A stretch of 64,000 bases of DNA from Dokdonia donghaensis DSW-1 (GTDB lineage: Bacteria > Bacteroidota > Bacteroidia > Flavobacteriales > Flavobacteriaceae): contig NZ_CP015125.1 in NCBI RefSeq assembly GCF_001653755.1, positions 2,613,501-2,677,500 of the forward strand. Reading direction: 5' to 3'. Of the stretch, positions 54,368 to 62,677 are shown in pieces. Made by a program: the position numbers and the translations under genes. The notes under the pieces were generated by a model. The model saw nothing but the letters and a program-made list of their open reading frames with translations, ran no database searches and had not been told where the DNA came from. Within the stretch, counting starts at the first letter, position 1. Every line of letters begins with the position of its first letter.

Positions 54368-56224
54368 TTAAAAAGTAATTGTTGTTTGTAATAAAAAGTT
54401 TCTTCCAGGGTTAGGTCTAAAAGCAACCGTCTGGTAGTTCGTATTAAATAAGTTATTGACTCTCGCCATTACTTGGAGCTTAGTACCTTGCTTGTGTAAG
54501 ATGTCATAGCTTGTCCCTATGTGAGCAATCGCATAGCCGTCTACCTGCGCCGTGTTATCTGTAGTTGTAAAAACACGATCTACAAAGGTAGTTTGCACAT
54601 AACTACTCAGCCTGCCATAGTTATGCGCGATACCGAGTATCGCTTTATGAGCTGGCACATAGATAAGCTGTTTGCCTCTCGCTACATCTTCGGCCTGTGT
54701 GTAGGCATATTGAGCAGTAGTTGTAACTTTATGGCTACCCATAATAGCCGTATAATCAAGTGCTCCCTCTATACCATAATGCTCAGAATCTGCAATGTTT
54801 ATAGGTGACCAGATACCGCTCAGATTAGGCTGCCATTGTATCAAATCATCTGTGTTAATGTAAAACCCTCTAAGTCCTAACGTGAGGTTTTTACGTGTTC
54901 TTTTTAAGCCTATTTCGGCTTGTATGCTTGTTTCAGGTTTTAAATCTGGGTTACCTACAGCACCTGGTCCAGACCAGTAAGCATCGTTAAATGTGGGAAT
55001 TCTATAATTTTTTGACCCGTTAAATGTGAGTGTATACGCTTTCGCTAAAGCGTATGCAAAACCAGCTCCCAAAAGAAATGGACTATCAAAACCTTCTACC
55101 AGCTCTTGTCTAGCCTGAATCTCATAGGTAAATTGATTAGTAAGTTGCTGTTTCCACAAGGCAACTATAGATCCTTGATTTCTAGTAGTTGCAACGATAG
55201 ACGCACCAGCTGCCGAAATATGGTTTACCTCACCTATTACAGTAAGTTCCTTTTTGCGATCTAGCTTATAGGTAGCCTCATAGTTTGCTAGATAGCGTAT
55301 AGATTTACCTAGGTCATTATCGTCAGTTTGGTTATTTGCAAAATATCTAAACTGTTCAAAAATATGCGCCGCACGCAACTTCCCATTAAATCTTGTCCCT
55401 AGGTTTTCCCATACAGCAAGTGTCCTCGTATTTCTGTCTTCATACCCATCATTAGAAGGTGCTGTGAGTGTGCCAGAAAAGTTGCGATTACCTACGTAGG
55501 TATTGTGGTGCAGTTTTAATAAATGTGTGCGATTGCCTTTATTTTTAAGAAGGTAACCCATATTAAAAATGGCGTTGAGATTGTCGTATTGACCATTTTC
55601 ATTAAACTGGTTTTCTGTATCTAGATATTCAAAATCATTTTCAGAACGTTGATAATCTAGCCCGGCATCTATATAAAAATTAGTGTTTGAAAATTGCGTT
55701 TTGGCCGTTGCAAGCTGAGTATCAAAACTTCCGTAACCTGCGGTTACTGTCGTACTCAGTCCCTTATTAAATCTAATATCATTACCTAGATGAACACTAC
55801 CCCCTACTGCTCCAGAGCCATATATAATGCTCCCGCCGCCCGCTCTCACATCGAGCTGATCATAATTTTTTGACGATAAGGTATTAAAATCAGACTGGCC
55901 AGTGAGCTGGCTATTTATGTTTATACCGTTCCACACGACGGCTGTCTGTGCCGCGTTAGTCCCTCTAAAAGAGGCAGAGGCTACACCGCCTGGCCCATTT
56001 TCTCTAAAGTATATGGTGCTATTTGCTCGCAACACCTTGGTAAGAGCCGTGCGCGAGCGCTGTATGGTGCTATCACTTATCTTCTCAAGAGCTATACCTA
56101 CACTGTGGTTTTTTAACTTTGAGTCACTAAGTATCACTTCAGGTAAAACTTGAAGTGTATCTATTTGTGCGGCAGTTGTAAGTGCACATAGCACGACAAC
56201 AATAAAAAGGAATCTATGTTTCAT
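54368..56224 (-). CDS. btuB: TonB-dependent cobalamin receptor
   Basis: 618 residues with a signal peptide ending at about 19 (ALTTAAQIDTLQVLPEVILSDS). Plug domain about 30-150 with RENGPGGVASASFRGTNAAQTAVVWNGI; barrel to the C-terminus, closing NLFNTNYQTVAFRPNPGRNFLL. This size is typical of BtuB. The start codon at 56224 lies about 50 nt after a cobalamin riboswitch on the same strand, which fixes the substrate with good confidence. A decayed palindrome (55037) encodes ALAKA (392-396) in a barrel strand. Confidence 0.94.
   Translation of the reverse strand: MKHRFLFIVVVLCALTTAAQIDTLQVLPEVILSDSKLKNHSVGIALEKISDSTIQRSRTALTKVLRANSTIYFRENGPGGVASASFRGTNAAQTAVVWNGININSQLTGQSDFNTLSSKNYDQLDVRAGGGSIIYGSGAVGGSVHLGNDIRFNKGLSTTVTAGYGSFDTQLATAKTQFSNTNFYIDAGLDYQRSENDFEYLDTENQFNENGQYDNLNAIFNMGYLLKNKGNRTHLLKLHHNTYVGNRNFSGTLTAPSNDGYEDRNTRTLAVWENLGTRFNGKLRAAHIFEQFRYFANNQTDDNDLGKSIRYLANYEATYKLDRKKELTVIGEVNHISAAGASIVATTRNQGSIVALWKQQLTNQFTYEIQARQELVEGFDSPFLLGAGFAYALAKAYTLTFNGSKNYRIPTFNDAYWSGPGAVGNPDLKPETSIQAEIGLKRTRKNLTLGLRGFYINTDDLIQWQPNLSGIWSPINIADSEHYGIEGALDYTAIMGSHKVTTTAQYAYTQAEDVARGKQLIYVPAHKAILGIAHNYGRLSSYVQTTFVDRVFTTTDNTAQVDGYAIAHIGTSYDILHKQGTKLQVMARVNNLFNTNYQTVAFRPNPGRNFLLQTTITF
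55037..55052. repeat. decayed palindrome variant CGCTTTCGCTAAAGCG
   Basis: One central mismatch (G to T) from the consensus. It lies inside btuB, read as ALAKA, in the one long gap between exact copies. Confidence 0.75.
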
Positions 56225-56230
56225 CTATCT

Positions 56231-56254
56231 ACCAACTTTTTACCCGAAAGTTGC
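56231..56254 (-). promoter_or_regulatory. expression-platform hairpin of the cobalamin riboswitch
   Basis: On the minus strand CAACTTT (56253-56247) can pair with AAAGTTG (56239-56233), 9 nt before the btuB ATG. It could compete with the aptamer or hide the translation start. No U-tract follows, which favours translational control. Confidence 0.45.
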
Positions 56255-56273
56255 TTGATTTTAATTATGAATA

Positions 56274-56436
56274 GTGGCAGGTCTCCTGGCTTGCTTTTGT
56301 TACACCTTCCCATCATAACACCTTATGACAGTGGCTTTGTAGTAGTAACAAACCCTTTATGGGCTTAGCTTACAGTTGCGGGAACAGCTTCCGATTTATA
56401 CGGAATTCCCTTTTAATTTTCTGCACCCGTGTGATG
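56274..56436 (-). ncRNA. cobalamin riboswitch aptamer
   Basis: Read on the minus strand, all main conserved blocks are present in order: GGTGC (56427-56423), GGGAA near 56411, GCTGTTCCCGCAACTGTAAG (about 56386-56367), GCCACTG, GGGAAGG, and the B12 box AAGCCAGGAGACCTGCC (56292-56276). It precedes btuB directly and explains its regulation by adenosyl-cobalamin. The divergent btuFCD genes are not covered by it. Confidence 0.96.
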
Positions 56437-56515
56437 CATCAAAACCAAAATTCGTCGCAAATATACATAACATTACTACCATACCTAGCAGAAAATCAAA
56501 AAGAAGAAAGCCCTC

Positions 56516-56547
56516 TTGCGGCATTGGATATTTTAATACTACTTTTG
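56516..56547 (+). promoter_or_regulatory. promoter of the btuF-btuC-btuD operon
   Basis: TTG (56516-56518), 21-nt spacer, TACTTTTG (56540-56547), matching TAnnTTTG. The ATG of btuF is at 56552, so transcription would begin at or next to the start codon, giving a leaderless mRNA. Confidence 0.5.
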
Positions 56548-56551
56548 GCAA

Positions 56552-57730
56552 ATGAAGTACTTACACCTTTTAGTCTGTCTTATACTTCTGGTAACATCTT
56601 GTAAAAATGAACCAGAAGTCACGACTGTTACTCCCACAATGAGTGCATCACAGGCAGTAACCTATGCAGATGGTTTTACCATTACAAAGTATGAAAACTA
56701 CACATTGCTAGAGGTTACAGAAGCATTCCCAAATGCAGATAAAACCTTTACCTACGCCCTTGTGCCAGAAGGAGGGTTGCAAGCTTCTATAGAAGAAGAA
56801 AACAGTAAAAGCCTCACCGAATTACTTACTAATCGAGGTGTAGATGCCATTATAAAAACGCCTATAAAAAATGTAGTCGTTACCTCTACTACGCACATCC
56901 CCTCGTTAGAAATGCTTGGGGTTATCGAAACTCTAAAAGGTTTTCCTAATCTTGATTACGTGTCGAGTCCGCTTTCGCGAAAGCGTATTGAAAACAATCT
57001 CATTACAGAGCTGGGTCAAAACGAATCGCTTAACACAGAACTTGCAATAAATCTCAATCCAGATGCGGTTATCACCTTTGGTGTAGAAGGAGAAAACAAA
57101 TCTGTAAACACGCTACAACGTGCAGGAATCCCTGTGCTTTACAACGGCGACTGGGTAGAAAAAGAACCGCTAGGCAAAGCAGAGTGGATCAAATTCTTTG
57201 GCGCTCTGTACGGCAAAGAAAAAGAGGCAGATAGCATTTTTACAAACATAAAAAATCAATATCTAGCCACTAAGAAACAACTTGCATCTGTAACGTCAAG
57301 TCCTACTATTTTAAGTGGTGCGATGTATAAAGACGTTTGGTATTTACCTAAGGGTGATAGCTGGCAGGCTAAAGTTCTAGAAGATGCCGGAGGCTCATAC
57401 CTATGGGCAGATACCGAGGGAGTGGGAAGTATTGCCTTGAGTATAGAATCTGTGCTGGAAAAAGGGCAGCAAGCAGACTTCTGGATTGCATCTGGGCAGT
57501 ATACATCATATTCAAAACTACTAAGTGACAACCCTGCCTACGGACAGTTTGATGCATTTAAAAATAAGAAGGTCTATACCTTTGCAAAGAGTAAGGGAGC
57601 AACCGGTGGTTTATTATATTATGAACTTGCGCCTAACAGGCCAGACCTTGTTTTAAGAGATCTTACCAAAATCTTACACCCAGAGCTTATTACAGAAGAC
57701 TTTACATTTTTTTCACCGCTTGATGAGTAA
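56552..57730 (+). CDS. btuF: cobalamin ABC transporter substrate-binding lipoprotein
   Basis: 392 residues with lipoprotein signal MKYLHLLVCLILLVTSC. Periplasmic binding protein of the helical-backbone class (BtuF/FhuD): DAIIKTPIKNVVVTSTTHIPSLEMLG near 95-120, NLNPDAVITFG near 167-177, IPVLYNGDWVEKEPLGKAEWIKFFG near 193-217. It captures B12 in the periplasm and gives it to BtuCD. The palindrome at 56970 is read in the rare third frame as LSRKR (141-145). The next gene overlaps its end by 8 nt. Confidence 0.9.
   Translation: MKYLHLLVCLILLVTSCKNEPEVTTVTPTMSASQAVTYADGFTITKYENYTLLEVTEAFPNADKTFTYALVPEGGLQASIEEENSKSLTELLTNRGVDAIIKTPIKNVVVTSTTHIPSLEMLGVIETLKGFPNLDYVSSPLSRKRIENNLITELGQNESLNTELAINLNPDAVITFGVEGENKSVNTLQRAGIPVLYNGDWVEKEPLGKAEWIKFFGALYGKEKEADSIFTNIKNQYLATKKQLASVTSSPTILSGAMYKDVWYLPKGDSWQAKVLEDAGGSYLWADTEGVGSIALSIESVLEKGQQADFWIASGQYTSYSKLLSDNPAYGQFDAFKNKKVYTFAKSKGATGGLLYYELAPNRPDLVLRDLTKILHPELITEDFTFFSPLDE
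56970..56985. repeat. 16-bp palindrome, copy 19 (inside btuF)
   Basis: Exact copy, read as LSRKR (residues 141-145): the only coding copy in this frame. Confidence 0.95.
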
Positions 57731-58748
57731 TAAAAGTTACATCATACCCTTTTGTATATTAGTTTTCATACTAGTGTTGTGCTTTATTGTAAACATAAGT
57801 TTAGGCTCCGTAAACATTCCTTTTACAGAAGTTATCTCTGGATTACTGGGTGGTGATGTGTCAAAAACATCTTGGTTATATATTATCGTAGATTATAGAT
57901 TACCTAAAGCTATTACGGCAATTATTGCTGGTGCAGGTCTTGCGGTTTCTGGCTTGTTAATGCAAACGCTTTTTCGCAATCCGCTGGCGGGGCCTTTTGT
58001 ATTAGGTATAAGTAGTGGTGCCAGTCTAGGCGTCGCTTTATACATCTTAGGAGGTACGGCACTGGGGCTATCTTCTACCCTATTATCTGGTAAATGGGGG
58101 CTCATCGTATCGGCTAGTGTAGGAAGTTTTTTAGTCTTACTTATGGTGCTAGGTGTAGCCACGCGTATAAAAGATACAATGGCGCTCCTTATCATAGGTT
58201 TAATGGTAGGAAGCCTTACAAGTGCCGTAGTAAGTGTGCTAGCCTATTTTAGTAAAGCAGAAGAGTTACAACGGTTTGTTTTTTGGTCTTTTGGGAGTCT
58301 TGGTGACGTCTCGTGGCGTGGCGTGGGAATCCTTTCTATTTGTTTTGTTGTAGGGATTTTGCTCGCTGTGTTTTGTTTAAAATCACTTAACAGCCTTCTT
58401 TTAGGAGATGCTTATGCACGTACGATAGGTACAAAATTTAGTCAGTCACGTCTACTCATTATTATTGCGACAAGTTTGCTTGCGGGTAGTATTACTGCTT
58501 TTGCAGGGCCTATAGCCTTTATAGGGCTTGCCGTACCACATTTAGTACGCCAACTTATACCTACGGCAAATCATCGCATCTTATTGCCAGCTGTCATATT
58601 AGGAGGTGCTATCCTTATGCTTGTTTGTGATACTATAGCACAAGTTCCTTATAGTGAGTATACACTCCCTATAAATGCCATCTCTGCGATGGTGGGTGCT
58701 CCCGTTGTTATATGGCTTTTGGTTCGTAAAAAGAAACTTCTTTTTTAA
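57723..58748 (+). CDS. btuC: cobalamin ABC transporter permease
   Basis: 341 residues from the ATG at 57723, overlapping btuF by 8 nt; a TTG one codon earlier is less likely. FecCD family with about ten membrane helices. Recognisable: RLPKAITAIIAGAGLAVSGLLMQTLFRNPLAGPFVLG near 58-94 with the RNPLA/P-LG signature, and AFAGPIAFIGLAVPHLVRQL near 259-278 with the ATPase-contact loop. It forms the membrane channel with BtuD. Its stop overlaps the btuD start (TAATG). Confidence 0.94.
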   Translation: MSNKSYIIPFCILVFILVLCFIVNISLGSVNIPFTEVISGLLGGDVSKTSWLYIIVDYRLPKAITAIIAGAGLAVSGLLMQTLFRNPLAGPFVLGISSGASLGVALYILGGTALGLSSTLLSGKWGLIVSASVGSFLVLLMVLGVATRIKDTMALLIIGLMVGSLTSAVVSVLAYFSKAEELQRFVFWSFGSLGDVSWRGVGILSICFVVGILLAVFCLKSLNSLLLGDAYARTIGTKFSQSRLLIIIATSLLAGSITAFAGPIAFIGLAVPHLVRQLIPTANHRILLPAVILGGAILMLVCDTIAQVPYSEYTLPINAISAMVGAPVVIWLLVRKKKLLF

Positions 58749-59542
58749 TGCAGTCTATAAACAATCATATCACCCTCAGCACAAAAGATCTTGTTATAGG
58801 CTATAACAATAATCGTGAGGAAACACCTATTGCAAAAAATCTCAATATACACTGTAGAACGGGTGAACTTATTGCCCTTGTGGGGATAAATGGGTCTGGT
58901 AAATCTACATTGCTTAGAACACTCGCAGGACTTCAAGAACCGCTTGCTGGTGCTGTCTATATTAATGATAAAGAGATTGCCAAAGTAACTCCAGCATTAC
59001 TCGCACAGCAACTTAGTGTTGTATTGACCAATCAAGCTATTTCAAAAAATCTTACGATAGCAGAGCTAGTAGCACTGGGCAGACAGCCTTATACAAACTG
59101 GCTAGGCACGCTCACAGAGGTAGATAAGGATATTATAATAACAGCTTTAAAACGTACCGAAACCTACATACTCAAAGACAAGAAGTGTTACGAGCTTAGT
59201 GACGGGCAACTGCAGCGTGTCCTCATAGCAAGAGCACTTGCTCAAGACACTCCTATAATTATGCTAGATGAACCTATGACACATCTAGACCTACATCACA
59301 AAGCCTCTATATTAAACCTGCTAGCTAGAATCGCAACAGAAGAGCGTAAAACCGTCATTTTTAGTACACACGAGATAGATTATGCCATTACCCGTTGTGA
59401 TAAAATGATTGTGATGAAAGAGCGACAAGCCTTATACGACACTCCGGAAGCACTTATTGCTCAGGGAGTTTTTGATGTACTCTTTCCTTCTCACAATGTG
59501 GGGTTTAACCGTAAAAACCGTATCTTTTTTCTCAAAAAGTAA
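58748..59542 (+). CDS. btuD: cobalamin ABC transporter ATPase
   Basis: 264 residues, overlapping btuC by one base. Walker A GINGSGKST is at 46-54, signature YELSDGQLQRVLIARAL near 152-168, Walker B IIMLDEPMTHLD near 174-185, and the H-loop STHEIDYA near 205-212. The signature serine-aspartate-glycine form (LSDGQ) is normal for iron/B12 importers. It powers uptake through BtuC. The lipoprotein that follows starts 4 nt later and may share the transcript. Confidence 0.94.
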   Translation: MQSINNHITLSTKDLVIGYNNNREETPIAKNLNIHCRTGELIALVGINGSGKSTLLRTLAGLQEPLAGAVYINDKEIAKVTPALLAQQLSVVLTNQAISKNLTIAELVALGRQPYTNWLGTLTEVDKDIIITALKRTETYILKDKKCYELSDGQLQRVLIARALAQDTPIIMLDEPMTHLDLHHKASILNLLARIATEERKTVIFSTHEIDYAITRCDKMIVMKERQALYDTPEALIAQGVFDVLFPSHNVGFNRKNRIFFLKK

Positions 59543-59546
59543 GACG

Positions 59547-60071
59547 ATGCGTTTTCTTCAATTATTTCTAGTAGCTATGGTGCTCGCTAGCTGTTCTGCA
59601 CACTCTATTAAGGGTAAAGAAGAACGCTTTCGCGAAAGCGTAAAAACACCATCTCCTACTGCTACAGAGGCTGTTTATAAGATTATAGACACTTCGAAAA
59701 TTTATAAGCTCGTAGCGAGTTATTATAAATATGATACCAATCAAACCAATGTAGTCGCCGAATATAATTACAAGAAATATCTGAAATTTTACAAAGATGG
59801 AAAGCTAGCGGTTTTTGACGATTTTGATCTTAAAACTATTGATACGCTTAAAGCGAAAGAAACAGATCACGGCTATTACGATTATACGTACAACACCCTA
59901 TATACAAGGCATCACCTCACAAATAAGAGTGGTAAACAATTTTACAACCCACAAGTACAACAGCCTAATGGTGACACCTTATCACTTTATTCTCAAAGCA
60001 CAAAAAGTATAAGTCATTACCTAGCCATAGCTATTCCGGCAAATGTGGTTGTTGCGGAGGCGGAGTGGTAG
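59547..60071 (+). CDS. small lipoprotein of unknown function
   Basis: 174 residues from the ATG at 59547, giving a lipoprotein signal (MRFLQLFLVAMVLASC, Cys 16); the frame upstream overlaps btuD and is ignored. The body is Tyr- and Lys-rich (KLVASYYKYDTNQTNVVAEYNYKK region, then YDYTYNTLYTRHHL) and suggests beta strands. I do not recognise it. It starts 4 nt after btuD and could be carried with the B12 operon, but need not work in it. The palindrome at 59625 encodes RFRES (27-31) in the linker after the lipobox. Confidence 0.65.
   Translation: MRFLQLFLVAMVLASCSAHSIKGKEERFRESVKTPSPTATEAVYKIIDTSKIYKLVASYYKYDTNQTNVVAEYNYKKYLKFYKDGKLAVFDDFDLKTIDTLKAKETDHGYYDYTYNTLYTRHHLTNKSGKQFYNPQVQQPNGDTLSLYSQSTKSISHYLAIAIPANVVVAEAEW
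59625..59640. repeat. 16-bp palindrome, copy 20 (inside small lipoprotein gene)
   Basis: Exact copy, read as RFRES (residues 27-31), in the flexible linker after the lipidated cysteine, as in the DUF1343 gene. Confidence 0.95.
59845..59858. repeat. CGCTTAAAGCGAAA, shared with the decayed site at 51067
   Basis: The same 14-mer occurs at 51067-51080. It contains CGCTT-AAAGCG, a near-palindrome related to the main repeat. With two copies the relation is uncertain. Confidence 0.3.
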
Positions 60072-60083
60072 AAAAACAATTTT

Positions 60084-60755
60084 ATGAAGTATTATGCGCT
60101 TATAGTTAATGATTCTGGAGCAATTGAACTCATCGACTATAAATATTCCGGTAATAATAAATTATCCGTTTGTAAAATGTATGATGATAGTGACTATAAT
60201 AGTCTCAACGATATTCTGCATTCGGTAGGTGAACACATTCTAAGCCCAAGAACTTTAAAAATTATTCAAAAATTCAATTTAAAAGAATATCAATGGAGTC
60301 CAGCAAAGGTTGTTCGTAAAGAAAAACTATTTAACTTCATAAAAATTAATAAATCGTACGACTATTATAATTTACAAGACACAAGTGGAATATCATCTGA
60401 ATGTTACGATTGGATTGATTTTGAGAAAAGTGAAGTGTATGCAATTGACAACTTGAATAAGCAGATTAAAATTAAATCACATAATCACACACTAGATTTA
60501 ATCAATGAAAACAAATCACAATCCAGTAGGATTTTTGATTTCAAAGCGGAAGTAATCGCATTTGGAAATAAATTTGATTCAGACGTGGATATGTTTAATA
60601 TACCCTTTTACTCTTGGGCTACTTATATATCACAACGAATGAAAAATAAACTAGAAGAATCTCATATCACAGATATTCAATTTGCTGAGCATAAAAACCA
60701 AATCGGCAAGATGTGGAAAGATTCATTTCCTACAATTAAGTTTCTCAGAAACTAA
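60084..60755 (+). CDS. AT-rich orphan, possibly an Imm11/DUF1629-like immunity protein
   Basis: 223 residues, no signal peptide or membrane segment. The gene is visibly more AT-rich than its neighbours and uses many AAT/AAA/ATT codons, which suggests recent transfer. The order HILSPRTLKIIQKFNLKEYQWSPAKVV near 52-78 followed by a YYNLQDTSG segment and YDWIDFEKSE resembles DUF1629/Imm11-type proteins, many of which neutralise contact-dependent toxins. No toxin gene is next to it. I hold the family call loosely. Confidence 0.5.
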   Translation: MKYYALIVNDSGAIELIDYKYSGNNKLSVCKMYDDSDYNSLNDILHSVGEHILSPRTLKIIQKFNLKEYQWSPAKVVRKEKLFNFIKINKSYDYYNLQDTSGISSECYDWIDFEKSEVYAIDNLNKQIKIKSHNHTLDLINENKSQSSRIFDFKAEVIAFGNKFDSDVDMFNIPFYSWATYISQRMKNKLEESHITDIQFAEHKNQIGKMWKDSFPTIKFLRN

Positions 60756-60874
60756 AACATAAGATTATATTTTTATCCGTTTAGTACATTCTTATAAAAA
60801 TCTCCACTCACAATTTCCTCCTAACATCATCTTTTAAAATCCGTATTGCACGATCTTCTTTATATCTTTACCAT

Positions 60875-62281
60875 ATGAATGATACTTTATTACTTTTTCT
60901 TATTGCTTTTATATGCTTAGTGGGCGGTACGCTCTTAGGGATATTTATCTCAAACCTCAAAAAGAAGGGAGAACTTAGTGGTTTACAAGAGCGCTTGCGT
61001 CAAGAAGAACTTAAGCTAGAAGAGGCTAAAAACACAAGCCTTAAAGTAGAGACACAAATGCAGCAACTTCGCGCAGAAAACAATGAGCAACTCCAGCAGC
61101 TACGCGCAGATAGTGAGAAACAACTTAGCTACCTTAGAGAAGAAAAAGATCAGTTTCAAAACGAACTTACCGCTCGTAACGTAGCCTTTGAAGGCTTACA
61201 AAAAAGGATGGAAGAAAAAACGGCAGAGCTAGAACAACTGCAAGAAAAGTTTACCAAAGATTTTGAACTCATCGCAAGTAAAATTCTTGATGAAAAGTCT
61301 AATAAATTCACTTTACAGAACAAACAAAACCTTGATATCATCTTAAAACCGCTTCAAGAAAAAATTCAAAACTTCGAGAAGCGCGTAGAAGAAACTAATA
61401 AAGAGGCAATAGATAGAACCTCTGCTCTTAGAGAGCAAATAAAAGGGCTTACAGCTCTTAACGAGCAAATGACAAAGGAGGCTAGTAACCTTACTAAAGC
61501 GCTCAAAGGAGATAGTAAGATGCAGGGTAACTGGGGCGAGCTTGTACTAGAGCGTGTGCTAGAAAAATCTGGACTTGAAAAAGACCGTGAGTATTTTATA
61601 CAACAAAGCTTTACTACAGAAGAGGGCAAACGTGTGTTACCAGATGTGGTGATACACTTACCGGCAAATAAGAAGATGATTGTAGATAGTAAAGTATCCC
61701 TACGTGCCTATGAGCGTTTTGTAAATGAAGAAGACCCACACCTTAGAGATGCACATTTAAAGCAGCACGTGAACGATTTAAAGCGCCACGTACAACAGCT
61801 TAGTGATAAAAACTATCAAGATATCTACCAGATAGAAAGCCCAGACTTTGTACTGCTATTTATACCTATCGAGCCAGCTTTTGCCATTGCCATAAATGCC
61901 GAAAATGAGCTGTATAATAAAGCCTTTGAGCAAAATATTGTTATCGTCACACCTTCTACCCTACTTGCCACACTGCGCACTATAGACTCAATGTGGAATA
62001 ATGAGAAGCAACAACAAAATGCGCTAGAAATCGCAAAACAGGCTGGAGGACTTTATGATAAATTTCACGGGCTAGTAACAGATCTTACGGCCGTAGGTAA
62101 AAAGATGGATGATGCAAAAAGTGGATACTCTGCCGCTATGAATAAACTTGTAGAAGGTAATGGTAACCTAATTGCAAGAGTAGAACGCCTTAAAAAAATG
62201 GGTGCCAAAGCAAAAAAAGCACTCCCAGAAGCTATCATTAAGCGTGCAAATGCAGATGATGACCTAACTTTATTAGACTAA
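60875..62281 (+). CDS. rmuC: DNA recombination protein RmuC
   Basis: 468 residues. One N-terminal membrane segment (about 5-25), a long coiled coil (about 30-130, QERLRQEELKLEEAKN region), and the RmuC nuclease-like domain: KGDSKMQGNWGELVLERVLEKSGL near 209-232, LPDVVIHLPANKKMIVDSKVSLRAYERF near 254-281, and DFVLLFIPIEPAFAIAI near 325. It limits inversions and rearrangements at repeats and replication forks in E. coli. A small membrane protein follows after 6 nt. Confidence 0.95.
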   Translation: MNDTLLLFLIAFICLVGGTLLGIFISNLKKKGELSGLQERLRQEELKLEEAKNTSLKVETQMQQLRAENNEQLQQLRADSEKQLSYLREEKDQFQNELTARNVAFEGLQKRMEEKTAELEQLQEKFTKDFELIASKILDEKSNKFTLQNKQNLDIILKPLQEKIQNFEKRVEETNKEAIDRTSALREQIKGLTALNEQMTKEASNLTKALKGDSKMQGNWGELVLERVLEKSGLEKDREYFIQQSFTTEEGKRVLPDVVIHLPANKKMIVDSKVSLRAYERFVNEEDPHLRDAHLKQHVNDLKRHVQQLSDKNYQDIYQIESPDFVLLFIPIEPAFAIAINAENELYNKAFEQNIVIVTPSTLLATLRTIDSMWNNEKQQQNALEIAKQAGGLYDKFHGLVTDLTAVGKKMDDAKSGYSAAMNKLVEGNGNLIARVERLKKMGAKAKKALPEAIIKRANADDDLTLLD

Positions 62282-62287
62282 ATAATT

Positions 62288-62656
62288 ATGAAAAAAATAC
62301 TATTTGTAGTCCTTACTACCATCTTTTTACTGGCAGCAGCTTGGTTTGCCTTCATTTACTACGTCCCTTACAGTAAAGGAACACGCGCCGGCGAGCTCAT
62401 AAAATTCTCTAGCAAAGGCGTGATTTTTAAAACCTGGGAAGGTGAGATAAGCCAGGGTATAAGTGGTGCACAAATCTTTAGCTTCTCGGTATTAGATCAA
62501 GAAGAAGAGGCTATTGAGGCGCTTAATAAATATCAAGGTCAATATGTAAAGGTTGAGTATATAGAGCGCTTTGGGACCTTCTCTTTTTGGGGAGATACTA
62601 AGTACTTTATTACAAATGTAGTACCAGAGCAATCACCACATTTTAATAGACAATAG
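62288..62656 (+). CDS. small membrane-anchored protein, unknown
   Basis: 122 residues with an N-terminal membrane segment (about 4-26). The rest is a small beta-rich domain with GTRAGELIKFSSKGVIFKTWEGE near 36-58, VKVEYIERFGTFSFWGDTKYFI near 88-109. It is common in Flavobacteriaceae and is sometimes mislabelled as 6-phosphogluconate dehydrogenase, for which it is too small. Function unknown. It follows rmuC by 6 nt and shares its transcript. Confidence 0.75.
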   Translation: MKKILFVVLTTIFLLAAAWFAFIYYVPYSKGTRAGELIKFSSKGVIFKTWEGEISQGISGAQIFSFSVLDQEEEAIEALNKYQGQYVKVEYIERFGTFSFWGDTKYFITNVVPEQSPHFNRQ

Positions 62657-62677
62657 AGATATTAGGAGTGTTTATTA

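Noticed and set aside
56359..56604. 81-codon plus-strand frame across the riboswitch region
   Set aside because: It is antisense to the cobalamin aptamer and overlaps the btuF start; no protein-like features.
59457..59546. Upstream extension of the 59547 lipoprotein
   Set aside because: It overlaps btuD and would bury the lipoprotein signal peptide.
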